Shown piece after piece: positions 12,887-24,980 of a DNA stretch of 64,000 bases (its first letter is position 1; every line of letters starts with the position of its first letter). The position numbers and the translations under genes were made by a program. This DNA comes from Fratercula arctica (Eukaryota > Chordata > Aves > Charadriiformes > Alcidae), in contig CANTUZ010000007.1 of assembly GCA_947846985.1 (NCBI GenBank), forward strand, positions 31,872,355 to 31,936,354, read 5' to 3'. Below the pieces are notes generated by a model. That model ran no database searches and was not told the DNA's origin. It worked only from the letters and a program-made list of their open reading frames with translations.

Positions 12887-15800
12887 TGGCAAAGATTTAT
12901 TTCCAAAGTATCAAGCGTATGAAGGTATTGACAGCCTATATAAAGGCAAAAGTGGATCACTAAATCAGTACATGAAGTTTCATAATGATCATTGTAATGA
13001 TCACAGGGCTGAATATTAAAGAATGGTAAGCCCTCTTCATAATTTTGCAGTTGTTACATTCTGTGACATGCCTGTGTTTTGAACAAAACATTGCAACAGT
13101 TAACCCACGCTCAAGCCAGAGAATGTATCATGGCAAAACTGTCTCAAATGCAACATAAATGACACACACTTAAAAGTTTTTACTTATGTAGGCTTTCCTG
13201 TCTCTTTTGTTCCACAATAATTGGGATGCTACATACTTGACAAGTAACTCTTGTTGCTGCATTAAATACTATTTACTACTAAAAAATTTGCCTTTTACTT
13301 GTTCTGGTAATTGATTCAGCTAAAGTATCGTAGCAAATGTGAGTATCAAAGATGGTTACCATTCAAACAAGATTATTTTAGCTGATGAAAAGTAATGAAA
13401 TGGTGCCCTTACACTTAAAAGCAGGGAGTTCTACATACCTTGCTGAAACCAAGCAAATGTAGGAGGTCCCCATTGAGTACCCAAAGCTCAGGCTTTCCTG
13501 AGTGCTGTAAACAACTTAATCCTCCTTAGAATACACTGAAATCCAGTCTCAAGGACTTACACAAATGAAAATATACCATCTAGAAATATTCATATTTTCT
13601 TGAAGCAGACCACAAAAGATAGCAGCATACATCTACAGCAAAATATCTGAAGAGCTTCAGTAAAATCCTGCATAATAAATGTCAGATTTCTGCTGCTGCT
13701 AATGCACTACCAAATACGAATGAACCAATCTGATCATCCCTGAAAATACCGTGGACAGCCTAGTAAAATATTGTGTGGCCAAACAAGTAAAAGAAGTTTG
13801 ACAGCAGCACTACCCATAATACTGGTATAACAATAAAAATTATTCATACTAGAAGGCTCAAAGATTTTCTTCTCATATCCCTCTGCTTTCTAGTATTACT
13901 AATTTTAGCAACTAAAAGTGGGAAAAATATTTTAGTCAGTTTAAGTGTTTCCCATTCTATTTCTTAATTAGTAGAGGCCTTTCTTTTCTAAAACTGCTCC
14001 CAAAGTAAAAGCAAAATGTTTTCCAAATCCGGATTTATTCACTTTCTTCACCCCCAATGGGACTCATCCCACACTGCCTTCCCTGCGAAAGCAAAGATAA
14101 TCCTCCTTGTTCACACTGTGCTGGCACACATCTTTTCATCACCTGTATTACAAATTTTCACTACCACTACAGAACCAGCCCAGTTACTTATTTCCTTCCA
14201 AAAAAATGCACAAAGAACACCTATATCAGGGGTGATCACCTTGGATCATGGTCCTGAGATTCCTTTTGATCAGATATATTCCGTATTCCATTAGTACAAC
14301 TGGAAACAATTGTTTGGATGTTAAACCTGCATATATTAGACTGGAAAAGACATGCTAGAGTGAAATGTGCTTCTATTGATAGAACGTGTTTTTCTAGAGG
14401 TTTTTATTTCAACACCACTAATTTTTTGCATTAATGAGCACTAATTTTCAAAGATATTGAATAATCTAATCTAATTAACTAAAGAATAGTCTGTAGTAGG
14501 GAAATTTTCCAATGGCTCCATAAGAGTGGGAAAAAGAAAAAAATATGAGTTAACCAATTAACTACTCATAGATTATGCAAATTGTAACTGATTATTAGTT
14601 CACTGCAATTTAGAAAAGAGCAAAGAAGAATATCTGTATGAATAGTGAGAGGGAGAAAATAGTTGATAAGAGTACTTAAAAGGTATTCATTTTAAATATA
14701 ATTACAATACTAGCAATAGAAAACATATTCATGAACTTTTAAGTTTTTATCGCTACTGAATTTATTAAAAAAAAAAAAAATCTCTGCTCCTGACCAACTC
14801 ATTAATGAAATACATGGTATTACCAGTATTTAATTGTGGACACTAGAGACTACTACAGATTTACATACACATACCTATGTATGACCTTTTATTTGACTGA
14901 ATTTTTATCCCCAAAGAAGCTGTCATTGGAGTACAATCTACCTGCTAGCTTGAAATGCCACCTTATAAAAGGATTTCTGACAGCATGCATGGAAAAAAAC
15001 ACACATAGGCATTTCTATACATGTGTACATACAGCTATAATTAATTTCCTTGTGTAATTGTAATTACATGCACAGATACAATACTGACAATGACCTAAAT
15101 GTGGTAGACTCCTATCTGCAATTTCAGCAACCTTATATATAATTTTTTTGAATAGTTGCTTCTTAACACTATTATGTTCCTGGTATTTGGAAAACAAATT
15201 ACCTTATCCTACTTGCCAAACTAAAACTTCATCTTACTAAAAGGCCACCTTCATGACTAGTAGACATGTGGGAGGCTCAGGAGGCACAAGTCTTGTCATG
15301 CTGTCACAGACCATAAAGCACAAATTCTGTGAAATTCAGGTCACTGGCACCTATCAGCCTTCTTTAGAGTCAGCTTCACATTTATGTAGCTCTAGGGATT
15401 TTAGTGGATCTACTTCTGACTTACACAAGTGGAAATGAAAGGAGAATAAGGCCTATACGGTCTAACAAGCAGATCTGATGATCCTCTCCCAAACCAAATC
15501 CTGTAGAAACTACTATTTACCTGAAAGTTCTATAAATATCTGATAAACAAAAAAATTGTTTCCTTGAATCAGGATTTCATAATGAAAATATTTTCTCCTA
15601 AGTAGTAAAGAAATCACACAGATCACAGAAAACAAAAGAACATTGAACTGCAGAGATAGCGTGAAAACATTCAAAAGTTATTTATTTGTTGTTTACTAGT
15701 GGAAGAGACTAGAATAATTGGTAATGAGTCCAGAACAGTTTGATAATGAGGTTAATAATCTCAACAGTCAAATGCAATACATTCATTCCATCTAGATGTG

Positions 15801-15960
15801 TATTTTATTCAAATGCAAAAGATTTTTACCTTTATTACAAATACTGTTGTTCTAGTCTTCTATACTCAGATATTCAATTCCCTACAAAAATGATTTCTTC
15901 TCTTTCCTTAACTCACATATTCATTACCTGAAGCATTTCTTATAGAACAATAAGAAATTA

Positions 15961-15987
15961 TTTGAACAAACATTATGTTTGTTCAAA
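15961..15987. repeat. 12-bp perfect hairpin, 3-base loop
   Basis: TTTGAACAAACA, loop TTA, then TGTTTGTTCAAA. Confidence 0.85.
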
Positions 15988-17940
15988 ACTGAAACAGTAG
16001 CCTTGTCGCCAGGGGCTTTACTTATCTCTCTAGTTCAGTGACCTGATGCTTAACCCATTGAATACACTTGCAAAATTATTATGCTCAGCTCAAAATGAAA
16101 GCAGCCTTCGCGGTTTTTTCTTCTACTCACTCTTGTTGAGGGAAGAGATAATAGAGACAGGAAATAATCTCGTGCAAACTACACCCATGTACAGTTCAGA
16201 GGTACTCAATTTTTAGGCTGAAAAAACCAAGATAACAGGTGAGAAAATTAACCAAGGATAGAAGAAAAACATCCACTCAGAATTTGTAATTGTGTGGCAC
16301 ATTATGAACATTATGTAACAGAGAAAGCAGCAAAATTTTTTCCGCTTTTTGGAAAAATGTCACCTCCAAAAGAGAAGCTATCCCAGATTATACTTGAGGT
16401 CAAAAAAGTGATCTACACAAATATGCAAAGGAACACTGACCTGTGGGTAACAAAATTCATCTGACGTAGTAAAGCAAAAAGCAGTCCAAAAGGACAAATC
16501 ACAACAATGGATAAACTGTATTTTATGTTGACCAAAACCTACCTTTGTCCTCATCAATCCACTCTTGTAATTTCAGAGAAATTGAAGAAATTTAAGGGAC
16601 GTTTAATCTGAACATCAAAGGTGTAAAAAATAAACAAATATATCCATACACCCCAAAAATACTCAACAAAAAAGTTCTTCTCTTCTGCAAAAACTAAGAA
16701 TAAATACTGCACTCCAAAGAAATGGGTAGGGGTTTTTGGTCAAAGAAAAAACAGCATATTAACTTGTAAATATATTTGTGTCCTCCAAAACTATTATGTT
16801 TTTCTGGAACAGACACCAGATATAATTTTTTTTTGCAATAAACTAAAACTACCGAGTTTTATGGAATGGGCAATCATTCCATGTTGCATACTAGCAATCT
16901 TAATTTTATACAAGATATATACCAACTAAGGTGGATATTCACTTGAAGTATCCACTAAAGTTTAGAGAATATAATTTTATTTCATCATAGAAAAATTACA
17001 AGGTAGAATTTAATGCCATTTAAAAAAAGGTACAGTGAAGTTTTACAGATTTCACATGAGAAGCATAATATGTAGATCCTCCTGAGGAAAAAAGCATTTA
17101 GAGCCCTAATAGAGTTGGAAATACAATCACATGAGATTATGCTGTTAGGTGGCATGTATTTCTGAACTGCAACTTTCTACTGTCACAAAGCACAAACATT
17201 GTCTTGCTGGAAAGTTAAGAAGAGCTGACACGCAGCCCAATATTCAGCAGTGATTTTGCTGAACTGTAAGGGAATTGGAAGAAGGGCTGTGGCTGAAGTT
17301 GAAAGCGTGTAGTGTAGCTCAAGAATTTACCTAGGTCAGGGAAAAAACCAGTCAATTCTTTCCCCTTTCTTTTTCTTACTTTCACCGTTCTTCTAGGTAC
17401 AGCCTACCATGACACTGCCCTACCATGGCACAGGCCTATATAGGACTGGCCTCTTTTTCTGTCATGCAATGCTTTCTCTTGTCCTCCAGAACCCCATCCT
17501 CATTCTCCTGCTGGGGAAGGTAGGAAGCCTGCTGAGAAGGTGAAGAAGGAAGGACAGTGACCAAGGTCTGAGCCAGTGAGTAGACAGAAAGACTCAGAGG
17601 AGAGTCTTCAGGGTACTACAGCTGTCTTCCTGCATACTGATCCTCTGTCAGCAACAGTAGGAGATGATATTTGTATTACAAGGAAGATGAGTTTGCATAT
17701 TTGCATTTGGTGCATTCTTCTGGATGATAAATATTACAATTATGGTAGCAATAATATCAGTTGTAGCTAATATTTATTAACAAATGCTGAATCATATCAA
17801 TCTGAATGGCTGTTAAATTTATCTTTAGACTGCATATACAAAATCAGAAATAAAATAATTTTTTTTGGTAGCCTGAAGAAATAATTAAAAAAAACATAAA
17901 TTCATTTGCTAAAATAATACAATACAGGTCTACTGTGACT

Positions 17941-17964
17941 TTCTGGAGTCAAAGGACTCCAGAA
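17941..17964. repeat. 10-bp perfect hairpin, 4-base loop
   Basis: TTCTGGAGTC, loop AAAG, then GACTCCAGAA. It has no U tract or other sign of a functional terminator. Confidence 0.8.
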
Positions 17965-18404
17965 TGCTTTACAAATTGAAATTTAGACACGACGATACAG
18001 TAGGTTAATGAATGCTTCATTTGCTAACTTTCATTGGTACTTTGTAGTGGTTCATTTGAAGACTGCAGAATAACATAATTTAAATATGCTCTAACACAAT
18101 AAATTACTTATGAAAACACTATGTATGTTTGGATAAAGATAGCCTCATATTTGCTTTGCTGTAAAACATCCTAATGTAACTATCAGTTTAAAGAATTCAA
18201 AGCAAATAAGATAGCCTAAACATTCGGAAGACAGCAGTAATACAGAGCCTGTCTCATAGTTAAATTGCTGAAGCAGGTATCACAGGCCTGTGCAAATATA
18301 TCAGTTGTAGCCACTGCAGGGTGTTCAATGCAAAAGTCCAGGCCCTTCTCTGAAATACTGCATGACTGGAGCCCAAGACAGGTCTACAACAAATAATGGA
18401 GATG

Positions 18405-18490
18405 CTCATAGAATCATAGAATGGTTTAGGTTGGAACAGACCCTAAAGATCACCTAGTTCCAACCCCCCTGCCATGGGCAGGGACATACC
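18405..18490 (-). mobile_element. CR1 LINE, short 3'-end fragment
   Basis: The plus strand reads TCATAGAATCATAGAAT then GGTTTAGGTTGGAACAGACC and ...CCAACCCCCCTGCCATGGGC, the reverse complement of the avian CR1 3' end. The terminal repeated motif is intact, suggesting a relatively young, severely 5'-truncated insertion. Confidence 0.93.
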
Positions 18491-20973
18491 TCATACCTCA
18501 GCTGAGCTTCACAACTACAGAGTGCTCAATAAAGAGGGAAGGACATACTATGCTTGGATACAGTGTATTATTTCAGGACTAAGCTCAACCACTTTTTTTT
18601 AAGTTGCTTCCAGATCTGAAAAGGTGTATCTGAAACAGACTTTGATTTGTGCTGTGCAGATACATAAGCTAAATTTGGTCTAACTTAGAGAATCTATACA
18701 CAGTTTTCACTTTACATTATAGACAGAGTGTGAAGGGTACCAAAAATTCAGGTTCAATAGTAATGTCACTTCCTTAGTGCAGTGGAACTCATAGGCAAAA
18801 CATTTCAGCATATGACAGAACGTACTTTATGTAATAAGTTGCTCAAGACTAAAATCCACCAGAAATCCAACTGCCTTCTTTCTTCTCCTTACGGCAAATA
18901 GGTGTCCATAGAAATCAAGGACAACCATAGTTCTAGACTAACACTGTTTTAGGCATTTTTTACTGGATTCAGATTGATTATGAAGTTCTTGACTGCTGAA
19001 TGAATGTGGAAATCTAAAGACTGTCGACATTATTAATAAAAAAGAACATTTCTTAACACTTTATTTCCTCTTATTTAACCTTGTACTGTAAAATACCTTT
19101 TCCCTTTTGAAATGTTGATAGATTAATGAAGAGTGGATTTTAGAGAATCATGTCTGAACAGACCCATAAAGAAATATATTACTGGACATTGCTACTGAAG
19201 GATTCATCTTGCAGCACTAGCTACGTATTTGTCAGCTCAAGCCTTCATGTGCACAGTTATGATACAGTACAATTTTTCCTACAAAACTGGCAATAGAAGA
19301 CTCTTCTTTCAGTCAGTCATAAGAAGCTGAATATATATGATTCTCCCAGACTATCTTAATTATTATACTTATCGTAGTAGCACTCAGACTGCCTATCATC
19401 CAAAAAAAGTGTCTGGAACATCTGGCTCATCCCAGCATGCGTGCATTACAGAAAAAACAGATCTACATTGTTTTTGCACATATTTTAATTCTCAGAATGT
19501 ACCATTAAACTTTATGTCATTTATAAAGCTGTCTTCTGCAGCTCCAAGAACAGTTAAATAGCATTTACATCATCCTGTGCTAAAAGGCATCCATTACCAG
19601 CTTCCTGTGACCAGCAGGAAGAAAATAAAAAGCAAGTTAGGCAAGTTCTGTGAAACAATGACTAATCCTAAACTACTATAATGCTTCAAATTATCTTTAA
19701 AATAAAACCTGACTACTATCATAACATTCTCAATGACTTCCCTAAAGCTGCCATTATTGCCGGTTTACTATGTAGGGAATATTGAAATGAAAGCATCTAT
19801 CTTAAAATTAATGAAAAATTAAGTCTCTTCTACACACTGAATTCTAATTCTCAAAAAATTTAGAAGATTCAATCTCTTATAATTCACTTTCTTAATATAT
19901 GATACTACAAAACAAAATATCCAATTACTTCATAGATGATAGGCCCAGAACATTTATTGCCAAGTAAAACCAGATGAGAGATCATGATCTTATTTGAGAA
20001 TTTAATGTAGTAACCAGCAAATTAAATTTCAGAGCTTCAGAAACTAGTGCAAACCTGAGGCAGTAAAACCACAAAGTTGAACACCATGTAGATCTGGAAT
20101 AAGAACTCCAATATTCCTTTCAGAAAGAAACTGGTTCCCATAGTGCAAAATGTAATGGAGCAGCAGAAAATATACAGTTCACTAGAGTTTTTTTAAAAAC
20201 CTGAACATTGGTTTAAAGATGGAGAGTGTTTTCCATTCAAGAATTTTTGTGGTTTGCTTTATGGGGAAAAATGCAGAAAGAAAAAATTCTCTTGTACATG
20301 TGGTCTACTGCGCAGGAGTTCTACTTGCTAAGTTAATTCTCTTCAGAATGAGCTCTGGTAATAAAAAAAAACAAAACATATCCAGATTTTAATGCTATTC
20401 CTGTAAGTCCAGAGTCTATTCCAGTAGTGTATTTCAGCAATGCAATAATGGATATACTTTGGTGATATTTATGTATGCCTCACTATTTAGGTTAAATCTG
20501 GTAAACAATCTCAGTTTAGAAGTGAAGCATTAGCAAACATAGGAAGCCATGTTCTAAGAAAGACTCTATTGATTAATATTAATTATAACAACCTTGTTAA
20601 TTGTAATTGACTCTTCCTCAGATTCTGTGACGTGCATCACAGAACTGCATATCAATTAAATTAGATTTATAAACATATCCTGAAAGGGGCAGTGTTTCTT
20701 GACAGTAATATTTTACTGCAATATAGCTTTATGCATCATTTTATATCCTGGGCATACTGCCAATATTGCATTACCTAAATATCCATTTTATATAGTAACT
20801 CTGCATCCTCACAGCAACTTATGAAATCAGTCTAATTGTTTAATTTTAGGTTCCAAATCAACATTCCTTCCAAAGCATTAATCTAGTGGTGAATCTATGC
20901 AATTACCAATTTTGTAAAACTTCTTACATCTGTGTCTGGTAATTTAAACTACTGTTAAGTAAGTGCCTTTTTC

Positions 20974-21064
20974 GGGGTGGGGGTGGGGGGTGGGGGGTGG
21001 GGGTGGGGGGAGGTGGGGGGCGGGATGGGGTGTGGGGGGGTGGGGGGTGGGGATGGGGGGTAGG
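20974..21064 (+). repeat. G-rich minisatellite, (GGGGTG)n-like, quadruplex-prone
   Basis: About 90 bases consist almost only of G runs of 3-7 separated by single T or A (GGGGTGGGGGTGGGGGGTGG and variants), with one C. Many sets of four G runs meet the usual G-quadruplex pattern. The C-rich strand is the transcribed intron's sense strand. Confidence 0.9.
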
Positions 21065-23179
21065 TATTTATGTATGTATGCTTAGAAAATAAAGCACTGG
21101 CTAAGTGACACTGTGTATCTCAATTTTTCCTTCCATCATGCCATACTTGCTTGCTTACAAGACACTATCACCTTCCCTTTACTAAAGATGATTAAGATCC
21201 TATTTAACATTATCATATCCATTTTCCAAAGCATTTATCTGGGTTCAAATTTTGATCTATATTCAGAATTTGTTCTAGGCATGTGTGAACTGTAGAGGAA
21301 TTAAATTTGATTTAATAAAGAGAAATTTGATCATAACAGTTCTGCAGTTTTGACTTTCACAAAAACAAACAAACAAAAAAACCCCCAAAAAACCACACTC
21401 AAAAAACCCCACAAACAAAAAGTCCAAATGAGTTTTTTCATCTGATAGTACTGCCTCTAGACAGCTGTGAAAAAACAAAACACGGACTAGAAGAGCAAGG
21501 AAAAGGTAAGCTGACCTCAGACAATTATTATTATTTTTAATATGAAAGTATCAAAAGCTCTTTTATGGTAATTTGTTTAGGTAAACTTTTGAAATATCTT
21601 CTTTTGATTAACCTTATTCTTGTTGTAGAAAGAATTCTCGATAGAATTATTATTCAAATTAGTAAATATATTGAAATGCTTATGAAAATCCTGATAATAC
21701 CTTTAGATACTAAGGAAATGAGATGATCTACTTAGAACTTAAATTTCTATCTAGGAACACAACTATCTGTTATTTTTCTCTTCCTTTTTGTTATCAAAAT
21801 GCCATTAAATGTTCTTTGATATTTAAAATTCTGGATAGCTATCTTTCAGGATAGATCTGCCAAGCCATTTTTTGCTTTGCTTTTCATAACTCTTTCAGTA
21901 TTCAAAGTGGAAAGATGTTGTTAATATGAATGCTTATGTATTGGCAAGAACCTACACAACCTGTGTCAGCAACTGTTGTATATTTGTCGACTCAGTTCCT
22001 CTTGTATACATATAAGGCAGTTGACTAAGCGCCTGAGATATTCCGATTCCTATGACTATCTCCTGAAGGACAGAAAAGGGCTGTCTCTAATGTTGTTCAG
22101 AAAATTTATGGTGATAAAATAATTTATACTACTCTGTCAGTCCATGAATAATCATTACATATGCATCCTCCTCTGTAATTACTGCACATTATACAGTCAT
22201 CTCCCATGATTTTGCTCAGAAAGAAAAACACGAAGTAGGAGGTCCAAATGCAAAAAAGTCTAAAGAAACTTGCTGCAAGTCCTGCTTTTTCACTTATGTC
22301 TTTCTAGGAGGAAATTCACCATGATTAGAAAGTAAATACACCTTGAAAAACTTCCATACCAAATGTGGGGGAGTTCAATAAAAAACTGCCCTGAAGATAT
22401 TAAGGATTGAGCACAAAATACTTTGAAGCTATTACTCTGTGTCACAAGAATGGAGCAGTCGGCTCCCAAATGGTAGGACTATGAGTAAAATTTAAAAGAA
22501 TGCCTCTATAAAAGGCAATATACACACACAAAGCATGAACAGTGAGGACTGATCTCTGAAAAGCTACTGGTTATTTCAGGACATCCAAATCAGTACAGTA
22601 AAATTCTGCGCTAGACAGTCATGAGAACCTAGTGCTTTTTCATGGCTGGTCATTCGTCCACTGAATTATATAGTCTACAAAGTTTTTAGGCCAAAATATT
22701 TCCTCTATTATCACTATGAAAAAATTCACATTACTAGACTGTGCCCATGGTACTGCAATTTAAACAAACAGTAACTCCATTAACCTGGTCACAAGACACA
22801 GTGATTGAAGTGGACATATAAAAGGATACAAAGTAACTTATAAGTTACTTAATTGTTATCAGAGACTGAGTATGGGATTCTTACGAACCTTTGAAAAAAG
22901 GTCAAATTAAACTACTACTTAGTGAGACAGAGTAATTAAGAGCACTATTTTACTTAAATCATCTGATATCAAATGGTCCTTGCCTTGCATTTTTCCATTC
23001 TGTCTAGACTATTCTCATGTACAAGCTCTGACATTAAGCAACTTTCTTCAACTATTAAATACAATATTAAAACATAAAGTAGAAGAATATGCCCTCATAC
23101 CTGTATTAATCCTAAAAGGAAAACATTTCAGTGTTTTTCCATGTACTTTCTGTAATAAGGTTTTTTGTTATATACTTAC

Positions 23180-23425
23180 GTGATAAAGTGGAACTGTATT
23201 GTTTTCTGCTAGTGAGAAATTCAAGACATCTTGCTGTCCAGGTTCAAGCCTAACATTAATAGTAGATGTCAATACAGGTGGACTAATAGGGTAGTTTGGA
23301 CTGCTTGTGTTTTTGCCCTTTTTTCTTGACCTACGACCTGTGTCCCTTTTGTTGTCTTTTTGTGTCAAAGGCTCTTCTTGGATAACCAGTATCTTGTCAT
23401 CACTCAGATACCGCAGGAGTGAATT
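23180..23425 (-). CDS. CNKSR2: CNKSR2-like exon with basic cluster (NSLLRYLSDDK...PLYH), acceptor out of phase
   Basis: This 246-nt, 82-codon block reads NSLLRYLSDDKILVI, later KRDTGRRSRKKGK, and ends NNTVPLYH before GTAAGT in phase 0. NSLLRY(L/M)S, K(R/K)DTG(R/K)(R/K)S(R/K)KKG and a final LYH match the CNKSR2 exon before the PH domain; the middle is diverged and about ten residues longer. The basic cluster may act as a membrane- or nucleus-directing patch, as inference. The only AG near the start is in TGACTCTGAG, giving phase 0, while the exon at 24894 delivers phase 1. Splicing as written gives a stop within about eight codons. The open frame upstream of 23425, ending in a run of Phe codons, is the polypyrimidine tract and not protein. 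Confidence 0.8.
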
Positions 23426-24893
23426 CTCAGAGTCAGTTGTTGGAGGGGCAAAAAAAGAAAAAAGAAACATTAGTAAGAGGAAACAAGCAGAGAACCATTT
23501 TGGCTGCATCTGCATTGTCAGTTTGGTTCATTCCCCGCTTCATCTGAGGCTCTTTCCTCCACAAACAAACTTATTTATACCAAGGCTCCAATCAAGAGCA
23601 AACTATGTAGTTGTCACAAAGCCTAGGCACAGATCAAGACGGTGGTGCATACTCAGGTCATAGCATGACAGATGGTATGAAGCTAGTCCACATCATATGG
23701 CTTGTGTAACAAAGAAAGTATAAATACAGCCAAAAGGTTTCAGTGAAATGTCAAAAATCATCACTTGGTACTATTAAACCAGAAATTCATGTGAACGTCA
23801 AGTGGATTGTCAGGGCTTGCACTGGACTCAGTACCACATTTACTGACACCTCCTGCCTTTTGAGGTGAAAGTGAGCATACACATAAAGTATTTGTAAATT
23901 GTATCAATAAGGAAGCATCTCTGGGACCATTCCAGAGACAAGGACCGTAATTTCAAGAAGTCTGACAAACTGGAATAATGGTCTTAAACAGATGTGCAGT
24001 ATACTTGGGCACAATTTCAAAATGGGAACTGGCCAGGCAACAAGTCTGAGGAAAGGAATCTGTAACACTGAAATACAAACTCAACATAAGTCAACAGATT
24101 TGGAATAAATCAGAAAAGGCTTGTGCCTTAACTGAAATTTATTTTCTCTTGGAATGAAAGATTACTGAAAAAGGTAATTTAAAATCCTGTATTAATTTTC
24201 AAGAGTATCATTCAGTTTTGTCACATTATAAGTAGTGAAGTTGAACTCCTCTCAGCTACCCCTATTGTGTCTAAAAGATTCTGAAAAAATGGTATTTATT
24301 TAAGGATCTTTAGCCATTGCCATAACAATGAATATATTTGCATATTTGAAGAATACTCTTTTGAATGATATAATTGCTTTTTAGCAGAGGAAAAAAAAAA
24401 AAAAGGAAAAAAAGAACTTTGCTATCACCATGCTTCTTCCAAAATTCATAATTCCCACTGGAATCTATAAAAACGTATATGATTAGGACTGCTGGTCTGA
24501 ACACTGACAGACCAGATGATTCTGGTTTCAAATATTCATTCATACTAGTCAAAATGTGCCTCAAAGGACATTACATCTATAACATTACTTACTGGTTTCT
24601 AGAAAAATGCAGATTAAGAACTGATTGTCACTAACATATATCTGAATCTTTTAACTCTTTTTTCCCTTGATGTTTATCTTTCTTTATAATAGAATTAGAG
24701 TAAATCCCTCCTACTAATATAAACATTTTAATTTTCAGAAATAGAAACACGAAATCTCAGATACTAAACAGGCTCTTTTATATTCTCCGTGGCACTCAAG
24801 AAAAATAGATTTAGTTCCTGTGATATCTTCATGCTTCTTAAATAACAAAGAGAAAAAAATCTTGGAGAACAGCAGAGAAAAAAAAATACTCAC
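23426..24893 (-). other. intron, about 1,468 nt, flanked by exons of incompatible phase
   Basis: The donor is GTGAGT and the nearest acceptor TGACTCTGAG. A microexon of 2, 5, 8, 11... nt here would repair the frame, but I could not point to one. It contains a purine-rich A14 tract at 24,391. Confidence 0.7.
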
Positions 24894-24980
24894 CTCTGCT
24901 TCCCCTCTTGTACATGTTTTGGTCTTTTGACTCCCCTATCCAACTGTACTCACTAGGCATAGAAACAGGCCTTAGATCTC
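24894..24980 (-). CDS. CNKSR2: CNKSR2-like exon (DLRPVSMPSEYSW)
   Basis: This 87-nt exon is too short for ORF listings. After the split Gly codon it reads DLRPVSMPSEYSWIG, then ESKDQNMYKRGSR, ending with a single G. It aligns with the KLRPISMPVEYNW segment of CNKSR2 and CNKSR3, so LRPxSMPxEYxW is kept. The acceptor is TTGTTTCCAG and the donor GTGAGT. The phase agrees with the 29384 exon but not with the next conserved block at 23425: two more bases are needed before AAT TCA and the available AG supplies none. The exon itself is intact. Confidence 0.87.

Larger units (their letters stand above)
11281..23179 (-). other. intron or 3' flank after the NSLLRY exon
   Basis: Scanned on the minus strand for PH-domain motifs of CNK proteins (GWLWKKK, KWKKYW, FYFAAE); none was found. 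It holds the LTR-like block at 12.5 kb, short hairpins at 15.96 and 17.94 kb, a CR1 3' end at 18.4 kb, the G-rich minisatellite at 20.97 kb and an AC-poor CAAA-type tract near 21.36 kb. Confidence 0.6.

Noticed and set aside
13436..13494. Possible exon reading KPELWVLNGDLLHLLGFSK
   Set aside because: The acceptor is weak and that reading needs entry in phase 1, while the exon ending at 23180 leaves phase 0. The phase-0 reading leads to an early stop when joined to the later microexons.
18880..18960. Possible minus-strand exon reading TMVVLDFYGHLFA before GTAAGG
   Set aside because: The acceptor context is poor and the peptide does not match the CNK PH-domain region expected here.
23426..23515. 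In-frame extension with a Met start and hydrophobic run before the NSLLRY exon, resembling a signal peptide
   Set aside because: The run of Phe/Leu codons is the T-rich polypyrimidine tract of the intron. Homology to CNKSR2 begins at the NSLLRY residues.
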